DNA of 64,000 bases from Symplocastrum torsivum CPER-KK1 (GCA_019358875.1 JAHHIF010000016.1:80768-144767); one strand, 5' to 3'; positions 44,856 through 54,219 are shown, counted from the first letter of the stretch. Program-made: numbers and translations. The notes: generated from the sequence alone by a model not told the origin.

Positions 44856-45443
44856 ATGAACACATATTCTCACTTTCTGATGACGGCTGCTCTGGACAAG
44901 AGCTTACCAAGAGTGCCAATTGTTAAACGTGCTTTCTTGCTTGGCTCTGTTGCTCCTGATTTACCGTTGTGGATTTTGTCAATTGGTAGCATCAGTTACT
45001 ACCATTTCATCCAAGGCTGGAGCCTTAGAGAGACGTTTAACTATATCTTTGACGAGCTATATTTTTACAATCCTTTCTGGATTGCCTCGCATAATTTCCT
45101 TCACTCACCAATTTTGCTACTGCTGGCACTGGTTTTTTTGTGGCAGTCACGCCGCCATATCGGTTCTCGATCTCGATGGTTTTTCTGGTTTGTAGTTGCC
45201 TGTCTGTTGCACAGTTTCGTCGATATATTCACTCATGTTAATGATGGTCCCTTGTTGTTTTTCCCTTTAGAGTGGACTATTCGCTTTTACAGCCCAATTA
45301 GTTATTGGGACCCTCAATACTACGGTAGAGAGTTTCAAGTTTTTGAACGGATATTGAATGCTGTGTTGTTGATTTATCTGTTTAGTCCTCGGCTTTGTCG
45401 CTATTTGCGTAACCGAATACCGTTCTACTCTCCCAATTCCTGA
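44856..45443 (+). CDS. membrane-bound metal-dependent hydrolase, YdjM-like
   Basis: 195-residue membrane protein with about four helices. It resembles the YdjM (LexA-regulated, PF04307-like) group of predicted metal-dependent hydrolases. Histidines are placed as in that group: THxxxT-like N-terminus (NTYSHFLMT), GSVAPDLPLW, HNFLHSPILL and LLHSFVDIFTHVND. Substrate unknown; membrane phospholipids have been suggested for relatives. It lies between acr3 and arsH on the same strand, 72 bp after acr3, but a 120-bp repeat follows it. An arsenic role is not supported by anything but position. The gene may be a late insertion into the ars unit. Confidence 0.78.
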   Translation: MNTYSHFLMTAALDKSLPRVPIVKRAFLLGSVAPDLPLWILSIGSISYYHFIQGWSLRETFNYIFDELYFYNPFWIASHNFLHSPILLLLALVFLWQSRRHIGSRSRWFFWFVVACLLHSFVDIFTHVNDGPLLFFPLEWTIRFYSPISYWDPQYYGREFQVFERILNAVLLIYLFSPRLCRYLRNRIPFYSPNS

Positions 45444-45451
45444 GTATCCAT

Positions 45452-45571
45452 AGCAAAAGGCAAAAGGCAGAGGGCAGAGGGCAGAGGGCTTTTATGCAGA
45501 AGGGATGCATATTGACGGGTCTTGGTTTCAGTATGTGGCGAGAGTCAAGAGTTGCCTTGGCGACTGCTATA
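45452..45571 (-). repeat. dispersed repeat family A, copy 2
   Basis: Reverse-complement copy of 30807-30912: TATAGCAGTCGCCAAGG... then TATGCATCCCTTCTGCATAAA and CCCTCTGCC repeated three times. It is slightly longer than copy 1 owing to extra CTCTGCC units. It sits between the membrane hydrolase and arsH. Confidence 0.8.
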
Positions 45572-45638
45572 CCTCACTGTTGCTGAATTTAGCCACCTCT
45601 GTCTGGATCAATCAAATATTTCTCACTAGTGCTAGACA

Positions 45639-46304
45639 ATGACGACTTTCAATCACAAGCCGCGAATCTTATTTCTGTATGGTTCATTACGCGATCGCTC
45701 TTATAGTCGCCTTTTAGCTGAAGAAGCCGCCCGCATTATTGAGGAGTTTGGAGCCGAAGTGCGGTTCTTTGACCCTCGTGAGTTACCGATTCACGGCAGT
45801 GTACCCGATACTCATCCCAAAGTTCAGGAGTTACGGGAGTTGAGTTTATGGTCTGAAGGACAAGTGTGGTCAAGTCCAGAGATGCACGGCAATATTACTG
45901 GCATTCTGAAAAACCAGATCGACTGGATTCCTTTGAGCATTGGGGCAGTTAGACCAACTCAAGGCAGAACTCTAGCAGTTATGCAAGTAAGCGGGGGTTC
46001 GCAGTCGTTCAATGCGGTAAATACACTGCGAATTCTAGGGCGCTGGATGCGGATGTTTACGATCCCGAATCAATCCTCTGTTGCTAAAGCCTATCAGGAG
46101 TTTAATGAGGACGGGACGATGAAGGATTCCCCTTATCGCGATCGCGTTATTGATGTCATGGAAGAACTTTACAAGTTCACTTTGCTATTGCGTGACAAGG
46201 TTGATTATCTAACAGACCGCTATAGCGAACGGAAGGAAAAAGCGGCTCAGCAAACTATCCAAATTGCGAATACTGCCCTTGAGGTTAATAGTAAAAGCAC
46301 CTAA
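45639..46304 (+). CDS. arsH: ArsH, NADPH-dependent FMN reductase of arsenic operons
   Basis: 221-residue flavoprotein of the flavodoxin-like reductase fold. FMN-binding loop [12 protein letters not shown] (about 15-26), WSSPEMHGN (about 77-85) and the conserved [15 protein letters not shown] are diagnostic of ArsH. It oxidises organoarsenicals and reduces quinones with NADPH, and confers resistance to trivalent organoarsenicals and oxidative stress. In Synechocystis the arsBHC order is known; here it is acr3-(hydrolase)-arsH-arsC, so the operon is conserved but expanded. ATG 45639 gives a family-like start. Confidence 0.94.
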   Translation: MTTFNHKPRILFLYGSLRDRSYSRLLAEEAARIIEEFGAEVRFFDPRELPIHGSVPDTHPKVQELRELSLWSEGQVWSSPEMHGNITGILKNQIDWIPLSIGAVRPTQGRTLAVMQVSGGSQSFNAVNTLRILGRWMRMFTIPNQSSVAKAYQEFNEDGTMKDSPYRDRVIDVMEELYKFTLLLRDKVDYLTDRYSERKEKAAQQTIQIANTALEVNSKST

Positions 46305-46417
46305 ATGTTTTTATCTGACCTAGAGGCAGATCGTTGTACTAGTGCAGCACGGCACAAATAACTATCCTCTTGCACTATCGTACAAATTTTTCAGTTGTCC
46401 AATTACTAACTACTGTT

Positions 46418-46828
46418 ATGAAACGAGTCATGTTTGTTTGTAAGAAAAACTCTTGCCGTTCCCAAATGGCAGAAGGATTCGCTCGTCACCTGGGAGAAGG
46501 CAAGATTTCTGTAACCAGTTCGGGATTAGAGGCAAGTGAAGTGAATTCTACTGCGGTTGAGGTGATGTCGGAAATTGGCATTGATATTAGTAGCCAAACG
46601 TCTAAGGCATTAAGTGATTTTCAGCCTGAAGACTATGATATTGTGATTTCTCTCTGTGGCTGTGGTGTCAATTTACCGGAGGCTTGGGTACTGCGAGAGG
46701 TATTTCAAGATTGGCAGTTGGATGACCCTGCTGACCAACCAATAGAAACGTTTCATCGAGTTCGGGATGAAATCAAGGAACGGGTGAAAACCTTGATAGA
46801 GTCGGTTGCCTTATCGAAGACTCGTTAG
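46418..46828 (+). CDS. arsC: arsenate reductase, LMW-phosphatase type (ArsC)
   Basis: 136-residue cytoplasmic reductase converting arsenate to arsenite. It has the LMW protein tyrosine phosphatase-like loop CKKNSCRS (C8, CX5R), and a SLCGCGV motif with the two redox Cys (about C80 and C82) of the Synechocystis-type ArsC, which uses glutathione and glutaredoxin. Catalytic Asp in DDPAD is present. ATG 46418 was chosen because the residues from an upstream start at 46370 are unrelated to the family. It lies 113 bp after arsH. The terminator after it (46882-46912) ends the acr3-arsC transcript before arsM. Confidence 0.93.
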   Translation: MKRVMFVCKKNSCRSQMAEGFARHLGEGKISVTSSGLEASEVNSTAVEVMSEIGIDISSQTSKALSDFQPEDYDIVISLCGCGVNLPEAWVLREVFQDWQLDDPADQPIETFHRVRDEIKERVKTLIESVALSKTR

Positions 46829-46881
46829 TTAAAAGGCGATCGCACTTCTAAAGCGGGGTACCTAGTTTAATCAAAGCAAGT

Positions 46882-46912
46882 AGTAGAGTGGCACAGTTCA
46901 CTCTACTTTTTT
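46882..46912 (+). terminator. intrinsic terminator after arsC
   Basis: AGTAGAGTG-GCACAGTT-CACTCTACT followed by a T-run: a strong Rho-independent terminator 53 bp after the arsC stop. It separates the arsHC part from arsM-arsS. Confidence 0.75.
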
Positions 46913-47115
46913 ATTGACATAATCCTTAGGGTGATTGCCGAACAAAGGCAATTGAGCTTAGTACGGGTCATTAAGCTTGAGATTTAAAAAAACGTGCGCT
47001 TAAGGTCAGTAAACGAAATTTTTCTGTAGCATCAAAGAGAAAGCCAGAAATTTACTGGTTCAGGTTTTCCTTTGTCTGTCATAGCCTGAATACCCTTGAA
47101 GAGCATAGGATTTCG

Positions 47116-48084
47116 ATGAGTTATCTTGAGACAACTGCAAAGTTTTACAGCGAAGTTGCCCAAACGCCGCAAGTTGGGTTGTGTTGTGTCCAAAGCAGTC
47201 CCTTGCAATTACCAGGACTGAAAGTTCCCTACCAGATGCAGCAGATGAACTACGGTTGCGGTACAACTGTTCATCCTGCTGAACTGAGTAACGAGCCGAC
47301 TGTGCTGTATGTGGGTGTTGGTGGTGGCTTGGAAGCTTTACAGTTTGCTTATTTTTCCAGGCGTTCTGCTGGTGTAATTGCTGTTGAGCCAGTCAGTGCG
47401 ATGCGTGAAGCGGCTACCCGTAACTTGGAATTGGCGGCTAACGAAAATCCCTGGTTCGAGCCAAGTTTTGTGGAAATTCGGGAAGGAGATGCCTTCGGCT
47501 TACCAGTCCCCAATGCCTCTGTAGATGTCGTTGCCCAGAATTGCCTATTCAATATTTTTGAACCTGCTGACTTGTCCAAAGCGCTGAAAGAAGCATTTCG
47601 GGTTTTGAAACCCGGTGGACGCTTGCAAATGAGCGATCCAATTGCTACTCGACCAATCCCAATGCATCTGCAACAAGATGAACGTTTAAGAGCGATGTGT
47701 CTCTCTGGTGCTTTCACTTATGAAGAGTACATTCAACGGATTGTTGATGCTGGCTTTGGTCAAGTAGAAATCCGCGCTCGTCGTCCTTACCGACTCTTGG
47801 ATCGAAGAAGCTACGGATTGGAAGAAGATTTGCTTTTAGAAAGTCTTGATTCCGTTTCTTTCAAGGTTCTGATTCCGGAAGATGGTGCCTGCATTTTCAC
47901 AGGGAAAACAGCAATTTACACCGGGGAACAAGAGGTTTTTGATGATTCCGCAGGACACATTCTTCAGCGTGGTGTACCAGCCGCCGTCTGCGATAAAACG
48001 GCAGCTAAGTTCGCAGCGTTAATTCCAGAAAACGTGTTAATCACAAATTCTACCTGGCACTACACTGGTGGTGGTTGCTGTTAG
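47116..48084 (+). CDS. arsM: ArsM, arsenite S-adenosylmethionine methyltransferase (arsenosugar type)
   Basis: 322-residue SAM-dependent methyltransferase that methylates As(III). SAM-binding motif VLYVGVGGGLEAL is at about 64-76, followed by EPVSAMREAA and LKPGGRLQMSDP. Arsenite-binding thiols are plausible at C23/C24, C48 (NYGCG) and CLSGAF (about 195), and the C-terminus ends in a Cys pair (GGGCC). The group is distinct from eukaryotic ArsM/AS3MT in length and sequence and is commonly found next to a radical-SAM ArsS. ATG 47116 is preceded by GAAGAGCATAGGA. The arsS start is 44 bp beyond the stop. Confidence 0.88.
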   Translation: MSYLETTAKFYSEVAQTPQVGLCCVQSSPLQLPGLKVPYQMQQMNYGCGTTVHPAELSNEPTVLYVGVGGGLEALQFAYFSRRSAGVIAVEPVSAMREAATRNLELAANENPWFEPSFVEIREGDAFGLPVPNASVDVVAQNCLFNIFEPADLSKALKEAFRVLKPGGRLQMSDPIATRPIPMHLQQDERLRAMCLSGAFTYEEYIQRIVDAGFGQVEIRARRPYRLLDRRSYGLEEDLLLESLDSVSFKVLIPEDGACIFTGKTAIYTGEQEVFDDSAGHILQRGVPAAVCDKTAAKFAALIPENVLITNSTWHYTGGGCC

Positions 48085-48128
48085 GAAAAATCCGGCGAAG
48101 AACGATAAGATTTAGAAGATTGTTAAAA

Positions 48129-49124
48129 ATGGTTCAGACAGAAGCCTCCGCAGTAACGCCGTTTAGAAAAAAACTGAATAGACCCTTACCGAAAGACCCA
48201 ATTAATGTTTTACAAATTAATCTGGGGAAGCGCTGCAACCTTGCTTGTACTCACTGTCATGTAGAAGCGAGTCCTCATCGGACAGAAGAACTTTCCCCAG
48301 AAGTTTGTGACCAATTAATTGAAGTCATTCATCGATTTCCCCAAATCAAAATTGTTGATTTGACTGGCGGTGCCCCGGAGATGAACTATGGATTTAAGCC
48401 GTTAGTTGAGGCAGCACGAGCCACAGGAAAGCAGGTAATTGTTCGCTCGAACTTAACAATTTATTTTGAGCCTGGGTTTGAGTATCTTCCAGAATACTTT
48501 GCAAAGCATCAGTTGAGAGTTGTTGCCTCGTTACCTTGCTATCTGGAGGACAATGTTGATAAAATGCGCGGTCGAGGGGTCTATGATGGCTCAGTTCGTG
48601 CCATTCAATGGCTTAATCAATTGGGTTATGGAAAAGACCCTAGTTTGATACTTGACTTAGTGTATAATCCCCCGCTACCACTTACTGAAACGTTTTCTTT
48701 AACTCCTAGGCAAGATAAGTTAGAACAGGATTACAAAATGTTCCTCAAAGAACATTTTGATATTACTTTTAATCAATTGTTCGCTATCACAAATTTGCCT
48801 GTCGGAAGAAGTAAATTTCATTTGCAACGAACTAAGCTGTATGCTCCCTATCTAGAGTTTTTGGAGAGCAATTTTAATGCAGGCACTGTGGAGCATTTAA
48901 TGTGTCGTGATGAACTCTCAATTGATTATCTGGGTAATGTTTATGATTGTGACTTTAACCAGATGGAGAATGTTGCAGCGAAGTCTCGGACAGGGGGAAT
49001 ATTGACGGTTAGTAAGCTTCTGGAAGCAGGAACATTAGATTTAATTGATGAGATTCGTACAGCGTCCTATTGCTATGGTTGTACGGCTGGTTGTGGTTCT
49101 AGTTGCGGTGGAGCTTTAGTTTAG
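48129..49124 (+). CDS. arsS: ArsS, arsenosugar-synthesis radical SAM enzyme
   Basis: 331-residue radical SAM protein. The cluster motif is CNLACTHC (CX3CX2C, about 37-44), next to LTGGAPEMN. The C-terminal half carries the family's DUF3641-type region with YCYGCTAGCGSSCGGAL, additional Cys that are likely to bind auxiliary clusters. Family members (also annotated rSAM/selenodomain) transfer adenosyl or deoxyadenosyl groups to methylated arsenic to make arsenosugars. ATG 48129 (MVQTEAS) is preferred to 48075, which overlaps arsM and adds a basic, non-conserved N-terminus. Directly follows arsM, and the two are probably co-transcribed. Confidence 0.88.
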   Translation: MVQTEASAVTPFRKKLNRPLPKDPINVLQINLGKRCNLACTHCHVEASPHRTEELSPEVCDQLIEVIHRFPQIKIVDLTGGAPEMNYGFKPLVEAARATGKQVIVRSNLTIYFEPGFEYLPEYFAKHQLRVVASLPCYLEDNVDKMRGRGVYDGSVRAIQWLNQLGYGKDPSLILDLVYNPPLPLTETFSLTPRQDKLEQDYKMFLKEHFDITFNQLFAITNLPVGRSKFHLQRTKLYAPYLEFLESNFNAGTVEHLMCRDELSIDYLGNVYDCDFNQMENVAAKSRTGGILTVSKLLEAGTLDLIDEIRTASYCYGCTAGCGSSCGGALV

Positions 49125-49460
49125 GACGAATGATACTGACTTAAGAGCCTGGAAATAAATTTCCGGCTCAAAACCGAAGTAAGCTTTAGCTTACTACATC
49201 AGCCTTTCAACCCGTTTTAACGGGTTTTAGCTTTTAGCCCGTTCGCGTTCGCGAAGCGTTCTCGAAGAGTAGCGTTCCCGTTCCCCGTAGGGGTTCCCTA
49301 AGGGTAGGGTACTTTAGTTCAGGGCTTAAGTCAGTACCATTCGACTTAAGGGGAATGTCACTAACAAATAGCCTGTCACTCTAAGCAATAGAAGCAACAG
49401 GCTAATGCTAAAGGAATGCCTTAGGTATGTGAAGCTAATCAAGGCATTTCTCAAAAAAGC
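49125..49460. other. intergenic repeats and hairpins after arsS
   Basis: No gene. It is crowded with hairpins: 49145-49169 (GAGCC-T-GGAAA..TTTCC-GGCTC), 49209-49226 (AACCCGTT-TT-AACGGGTT) and a run of short palindromes (TTCGCGTTCGCGAAGCG, CGTTCTCGAAGAGTAGCG, CCCCGTAGGGG) at about 49238-49310. These look like dispersed cyanobacterial repeats; two may also terminate arsS. Confidence 0.6.
49145..49169 (+). terminator. hairpin after arsS, possible terminator
   Basis: GAGCC-T-GGAAA-TAA-ATTTCC-GGCTC starts 21 bp after the arsS stop. It has no strong T-run, so it could be a stabilising hairpin rather than a true terminator. Confidence 0.4.
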
Positions 49461-50030
49461 TTAAATTAGACCTGTTCGACCTCCAGCCATCGTTGAAGGT
49501 GCATCATAGATTCCCCAATCACGTACTCCCCGATTCTCAAGAATTGCTTCGGCACTGAGGATTTCCTCTGCTGTACCCTGGACTACTACCAGATAATCCC
49601 CTGCGGAGACTCGCTCTTCATAATGCTTAGCTCTGTCTTCGGGAACACCCCAACCAATTAGTGCACCAGCAAGGGCACCAGTCGCGGCACCAATTGCACT
49701 TCCCAAAAGGGTGTTCGCTAAAAGAAGACCTACTTCAGCAGCAACACCAACTCCAGGGATTGCCAATACGCCTAAGCTGCCAACTAAGCCAATGATTCCT
49801 CCCGTCGCCGCCCCGGCTGTCGCTCCAGCTTTGGTGCCTCCTTCAATTTGCTCACCCTTGCTATCACTCACGTCAGCACCGCCAATCTGCTCGTTGCGGT
49901 TAGCGTTTTGGACGATTACAGAAACTCTATCCATGTTGAAGCCAGCATCTCTGAGTTCATTGAGTGCATGTTCCGCATCTTGACGGTTAGAGAAAATGCC
50001 GACAGCGTGTTGAGTTTTTCCTACAGTCAT
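49461..50030 (-). CDS. general stress protein 17M-like protein with glycine-zipper segment
   Basis: 189 residues. The N-terminal part (about 5-45, VGIFSNRQDAEHALNELRDAGF) and C-terminal part (about 140-180) form the YflT-type (general stress protein 17M) alpha/beta halves. Between them lies a Gly/Ala-rich hydrophobic segment (about 66-135) with GAATGAL-type glycine zippers, typical of cyanobacterial members, suggesting membrane association. Function unknown; relatives are induced by heat or other stress. It is convergent with arsS and shares the repeat-rich spacer at its 3' end. ATG 50030 is followed by a clear TQHAVGIFSN start. Confidence 0.82.
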   Translation of the reverse strand: MTVGKTQHAVGIFSNRQDAEHALNELRDAGFNMDRVSVIVQNANRNEQIGGADVSDSKGEQIEGGTKAGATAGAATGGIIGLVGSLGVLAIPGVGVAAEVGLLLANTLLGSAIGAATGALAGALIGWGVPEDRAKHYEERVSAGDYLVVVQGTAEEILSAEAILENRGVRDWGIYDAPSTMAGGRTGLI

Positions 50031-50725
50031 GCTTTACCTCTTTTTCCTTAAGCACACAAGCCTACAAAAATGCAGGGATTAACTTTACAGCCCACTTTCC
50101 GCACCCTGAAGTGTCACACTACGAATTTTGGCTTTTTGGGGATTTTGGTTTTGCGATCGCAAAACGGATTTTCCAGTTCTTTGTATAAAAAGTGACCCCA
50201 TCAGGTCGCTAAATTCCGCAAAAACCGATTGTGACAGTAGCGGGTGCGGAATGTGGGTTACAGTTATTGGTGCTTTTAACTACGGCTTCATTTTTGTAAT
50301 TGTGAAGTGGGTATTCATCGGTCTGTAGGGTAAGCTTAATTTCTGTCATTAGATAGGTGAAATGATGGAGCGATCGCTCTATGAAACTGCTACGAAGAGA
50401 GCATCTTAAATACTGTTGCTATTTGAGATTGAGGGAATTGAGAGACAATTTGACTTAAAACGCGATCGCCTAACTGTCTAAGCGCGTGTTTGAAAAGTAC
50501 GGTTGTCATTCCGCAAGGCTAAAGCATTCTGACAGCGTAGCTCCAACTCTAGATCAAGAGATAGCACTATGTATTGACTAGTAGTTGTTGCCTTTGTTTA
50601 ATTATTAATAATTGTAAAGCTAGAGCGTTAAAGCGTCAAAACCGCATTATTCCGTAGATACACTAACAAACAGTGCAGATGTACTGATAGTTTCTAATGA
50701 ATTGGTGTGAGGCATTAAAGCCTGA
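50031..50725. other. intergenic region with a MITE-like element
   Basis: No gene is supported in 695 bp. The left part is the inverted-repeat element at 50080-50268. The frame at 50128-50328 lies mostly inside that element and is not considered coding. The right half is AT-rich with several HIP1 sites and should contain the sbcC promoter. Confidence 0.6.
50080..50268. mobile_element. MITE-like element with ~40-bp imperfect terminal inverted repeats
   Basis: The left arm (about 50080-50122: TTAACTTTACAGCCCAC, CCGCACCCTGAAGTGTCACA) pairs with the right arm (about 50228-50268: TGTGACAGTAGCGGGTGCGG, ATGTGGGTTACAG). The centre holds a perfect 18-bp palindrome GTTTTGCGATCGCAAAAC (50148-50165) with a HIP1 core. 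No coding capacity. Confidence 0.7.
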
Positions 50726-53700
50726 ATGATTCCGCTACAACTAACACTAAAAAACTTTCTCAGCTACCGTGAAGCGACTCTAGACTTTCGCGGTCTGCAT
50801 ACAGCCTGTATCTGTGGCCCCAATGGCGCGGGTAAATCGTCTCTTCTCGAAGCACTTACCTGGGTAATCTGGGGGGAAAGTCGTGCGGCATCAGAGGATG
50901 ACATTATCAATGCCGGGGAAAAAGATGTCCGAGTAGATTTCATCTTTAAAAATAACCACCAAACTCTTCGGGTGATTCGGACTCGCCACCGGGGCCAAAG
51001 TAGTTCCTTGGAATTTCAGGTTGAGACACCTACAGGGTTTCGATCTTTAACAGAGAAAGGGGTACGGGCAACTCAGCAGTCGATTTTGCATCATCTCAAG
51101 CTTGATTACGATACGTTTATTAACTCGGCATACCTGCGCCAAGGTCGGGCAGATGAATTTATGCTGAGGCGTCCAAGTGAGCGCAAGCAAATTCTTGCCG
51201 ACTTACTTAAGCTCAATCAGTACGAAGTATTAGCGGAACAGGCAAAAGATTTATCACGCCAGTTTAAAGGTCAAGCAGAACAGCTAGAGCAGAGTTTGGA
51301 GACAATCCAACAACAGCTACAAGAACGAGAAGCGATCGCACAACAACAGGCGACATTAAGTGCGATGTTGCAACAGCTACAACAATCTCAAGACCTTGAC
51401 CACCAACAACTCCAACAACTCCAAGCCGTTCAGCACCAGCGTAGTACCTGGCAACAACAAGCGACGTTTGTTAAGCAACAATATCAAAATCTCGGCTCAG
51501 ATTGCGATCGCCTGACTCAAGATATCGCTGCCACACAAGCACAACAACGACAACTTTCTACCCTACTCAATCAAGAAGACTCAATCAAAACAGGTTACTC
51601 CCAATACATCAACCTGCAACAACAAGACGAAATCCTCAGTTCAAAATTCCAGACTTACCAGGAAGCCCAACAACAAAAACAGCAACTCCAACAGCAGCTA
51701 AGCCAACAAGTTAACGAAATTAATCTAAAAATTCGTCAAACTCAAGCTCAACTCGATGCCCTACGACCTCAAGAACAAGACATTCAGGAAACTCTCTCCC
51801 GTTCTGGAGAAGTCGCCCAAGCACTAGAGCAACTCAACAGCGCCCGTCGCCGCCTCAATCAACTGGATAGTTTGCAACTTCAGGTATCTCCCCTTCTACA
51901 ACGCCGTCACTCTATCCAAATAGAACTCGATCGCGCCCAAGCCAGACTCAGTGCCAGATTAGACGAACTGCGCTCGTCTGAGAAGCAGCTAAATGCTCAG
52001 ATTTCAACAACTCCCCAACTCAGGCAAACTGTGCTGCAAGTGGGTGTAGAAATCGGGCAATTGGAGAAAAAGCGTGTTTATCAGCAGCGAGTGCAGGAAA
52101 AAGGACTCGAACGTCGAGGCTTTCAGGAACGTCTGCAAGAAAACCAACGCCGCTATGAAAAACAGTTGGCAGAACTGACGCAAAAAATCGAAATGCTGCA
52201 AGCGCAGAATGCAGTTTGTCCATTATGCGATCGCCCTTTGGATGAAGCCCACTCGCATCACGTCATCCAGAAAACCACGGCTGAACAACAGGAAGTACAA
52301 GAACAATTCTGGGTTGTGCGAGAGCAACTAGCAGTATGCGATCGCGAACTTCAGGTATTGCGTCAAGAATACTCTCAACTCTCCCAGGAAATGGCTCCGT
52401 ATGAGAAGTTGTTGGAGCAACGAGGGCAATTAGAAGCACGACTCGAAGCAACTGACGAAGTTTACGACAGACTCTATGAACTCTCGGAGGAAAAGGAAGA
52501 ACTTGAGAAAGCGCTTAGTGTTGGCACTTACGCCGCAGAGTTACAGGAAGAACTGCGACAACTCGATGCTCAGTTGCAACAGCTCAACTACAGTGAACAA
52601 ACCCATGCCCTAACACGCGGTGAAGTAGATCGCTGGCGCTGGGCAGAAATCAAACAAGCCAAGCTTGAAGAAGCCAGCAAGCGTCTGGCTAAAATTGATG
52701 CCCAAAAGCCGCAACTCAAAGCCCAGCTTGACGCTCTCCATGTTTCCCTGCAAGAACTGCAAACTACTTCCGAACTGCAAAAGCGTGTTGAAGCCCTCGA
52801 TCAGCAGATGGCACAAATCGGCTACAACTTAACTGAACACAACACCCTGCGAACCTCACTGCGGCAAGCCCAGTCTTGGCAGCTACGTCATCAGGAGTTA
52901 GTATCTGCCCAGCAGCAGTATCCGCAACTTTGCGAACGTTTGGAATCCTTAAAACATACCCTTGAGCAACGACGCTCTGATCAGGAAGCTGTTAATGCAC
53001 AACTAGAGACTGTTGTCAAGCAACTCGAACAGTGTCCAGACGCAAGCAACGAAATCCAAGCTTTAGAACAACAGATACAACAGCGGCGGCGACAACTGGA
53101 TGAACAACTTTCTCAGCAAGGGCGTTTACAACAGCGCTTTACCCAACTCGAATCACTACAAACGCAATACGAGGAACAGCAAAAACAGTTTCAAGACCTC
53201 CAACGACAATATCGTGTTCATCAGGAATTAGCGTCAGCGTTTGGTAAGAATGGCATCCAAGCGCTAATGATTGAGAATATCTTGCCCCAACTAGAGGCGG
53301 AAACCAATAACATTCTTTCCCGACTAACTGGGAATCAATTGCACGTCCAAATTGTGACTCAAAAAGCAGGGCGTCGGGCCACTAAGAAAACGACAAAACT
53401 GATTGATACGCTGGATATTCTGATTGCTGATGCTAGTGGGACACGACCTTATGAAACGTATTCGGGTGGTGAAGCCTTTCGGATTAATTTTTCGATTCGT
53501 CTGGCTTTGGCGCGACTCTTGGCACAACGTGCAGGAACATCGTTACAAATGCTGATTGTTGATGAAGGGTTTGGGACACAGGATTCGGACGGATGCGATC
53601 GCTTAATTGCGGCGATCAATGCGATCGCGTCTGACTTTTCCTGTATCCTCACCGTGACACATATGCCTCAGTTCAAAGAAGCCTTCCAGACTAGGATTGA

Positions 53701-53746
53701 AGTTCGTAAAAATCAGCAAGGTTCTCACCTCAGTCTCTCGGTGTAA
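50726..53746 (+). CDS. sbcC: SbcC, Rad50-like exonuclease subunit
   Basis: 1006-residue SMC-type ATPase of the SbcCD nuclease, which opens DNA hairpins and trims ends. Walker A GPNGAGKSS (about 31-39) and YLRQG (about 138, Q-loop region) form the N-terminal ATPase lobe; two long Gln-rich coiled-coil arms flank the zinc hook CPLC (about 498-501); the C-terminal lobe has signature YSGGEAFRINFS (about 911), Walker B LIVDEGFGTQD (about 946) and HMPQF. Length is usual. ATG 50726 gives the expected start MIPLQLTLKNFLSY. The nuclease partner gene sbcD is not nearby. Confidence 0.93.
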   Translation: MIPLQLTLKNFLSYREATLDFRGLHTACICGPNGAGKSSLLEALTWVIWGESRAASEDDIINAGEKDVRVDFIFKNNHQTLRVIRTRHRGQSSSLEFQVETPTGFRSLTEKGVRATQQSILHHLKLDYDTFINSAYLRQGRADEFMLRRPSERKQILADLLKLNQYEVLAEQAKDLSRQFKGQAEQLEQSLETIQQQLQEREAIAQQQATLSAMLQQLQQSQDLDHQQLQQLQAVQHQRSTWQQQATFVKQQYQNLGSDCDRLTQDIAATQAQQRQLSTLLNQEDSIKTGYSQYINLQQQDEILSSKFQTYQEAQQQKQQLQQQLSQQVNEINLKIRQTQAQLDALRPQEQDIQETLSRSGEVAQALEQLNSARRRLNQLDSLQLQVSPLLQRRHSIQIELDRAQARLSARLDELRSSEKQLNAQISTTPQLRQTVLQVGVEIGQLEKKRVYQQRVQEKGLERRGFQERLQENQRRYEKQLAELTQKIEMLQAQNAVCPLCDRPLDEAHSHHVIQKTTAEQQEVQEQFWVVREQLAVCDRELQVLRQEYSQLSQEMAPYEKLLEQRGQLEARLEATDEVYDRLYELSEEKEELEKALSVGTYAAELQEELRQLDAQLQQLNYSEQTHALTRGEVDRWRWAEIKQAKLEEASKRLAKIDAQKPQLKAQLDALHVSLQELQTTSELQKRVEALDQQMAQIGYNLTEHNTLRTSLRQAQSWQLRHQELVSAQQQYPQLCERLESLKHTLEQRRSDQEAVNAQLETVVKQLEQCPDASNEIQALEQQIQQRRRQLDEQLSQQGRLQQRFTQLESLQTQYEEQQKQFQDLQRQYRVHQELASAFGKNGIQALMIENILPQLEAETNNILSRLTGNQLHVQIVTQKAGRRATKKTTKLIDTLDILIADASGTRPYETYSGGEAFRINFSIRLALARLLAQRAGTSLQMLIVDEGFGTQDSDGCDRLIAAINAIASDFSCILTVTHMPQFKEAFQTRIEVRKNQQGSHLSLSV

Positions 53747-53906
53747 GACTTAAACTGATCTCAATCGTCTTAGAATCTTAACTTTTTGTGTATTGCAGGA
53801 TTACAGACATTCATCAGCCTCAAAAATAGCTCCCAAGCGGGGTTGAGGCTTACTAAATCCAGTAAAATTTCTACAGAAGGCTTTAGATGTAATACAAATT
53901 TATACA

Positions 53907-53932
53907 AAATATCCGTATCTCTACGGATATTT
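53907..53932. other. perfect hairpin (11-bp arms)
   Basis: AAATATCCGTA-TCTC-TACGGATATTT is a complete inverted repeat of 26 nt, 160 bp after sbcC. It could be a terminator of sbcC with weak T-run or a regulatory structure. Confidence 0.6.
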
Positions 53933-54197
53933 GCCAAGACAGCAGCGATTATGGTATTTAGTATGACCCATTCGTATTTCAGCGGCATCAAAGCTGTGAA
54001 ACGGTAGAAACGTGTATTTCGTCTCTTCGCTACGCACTCTAAGTGTAGTTAAGAGATAGCGAATACAGTTGGGGTAGAGCATCAGGGGATTTACGATTCA
54101 GGCGTTCAATGTGTTTCCTTGTCGCTCAGAGTTGTTGACGCAATAACAATCAACTCTTGGCAGATGTAGGGAAGCTCGTATCGCCAGATAGCCATAT

Positions 54198-54219
54198 AAA
54201 GAGCCTAGTGGCTCTTTTT
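54198..54219 (+). terminator. intrinsic terminator without an upstream gene
   Basis: AAAGAGCC-TAGT-GGCTCTTTTT is a textbook hairpin plus T-run on the plus strand. The nearest upstream gene on this strand (sbcC) ends 450 bp earlier, so it may end a small RNA. Confidence 0.6.

Noticed and set aside
48075..48128. Longer arsS start overlapping arsM
   Set aside because: The extra 18 residues are basic and unlike the family; the internal ATG at 48129 fits better and removes the overlap.
50128..50328. 66-codon frame before sbcC
   Set aside because: It lies mostly within the inverted-repeat element and has no coding features.
53770..54007. Two overlapping 73-codon frames on opposite strands after sbcC
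   Set aside because: They are near mirror images over the same DNA, with no ribosome-binding site or family match.
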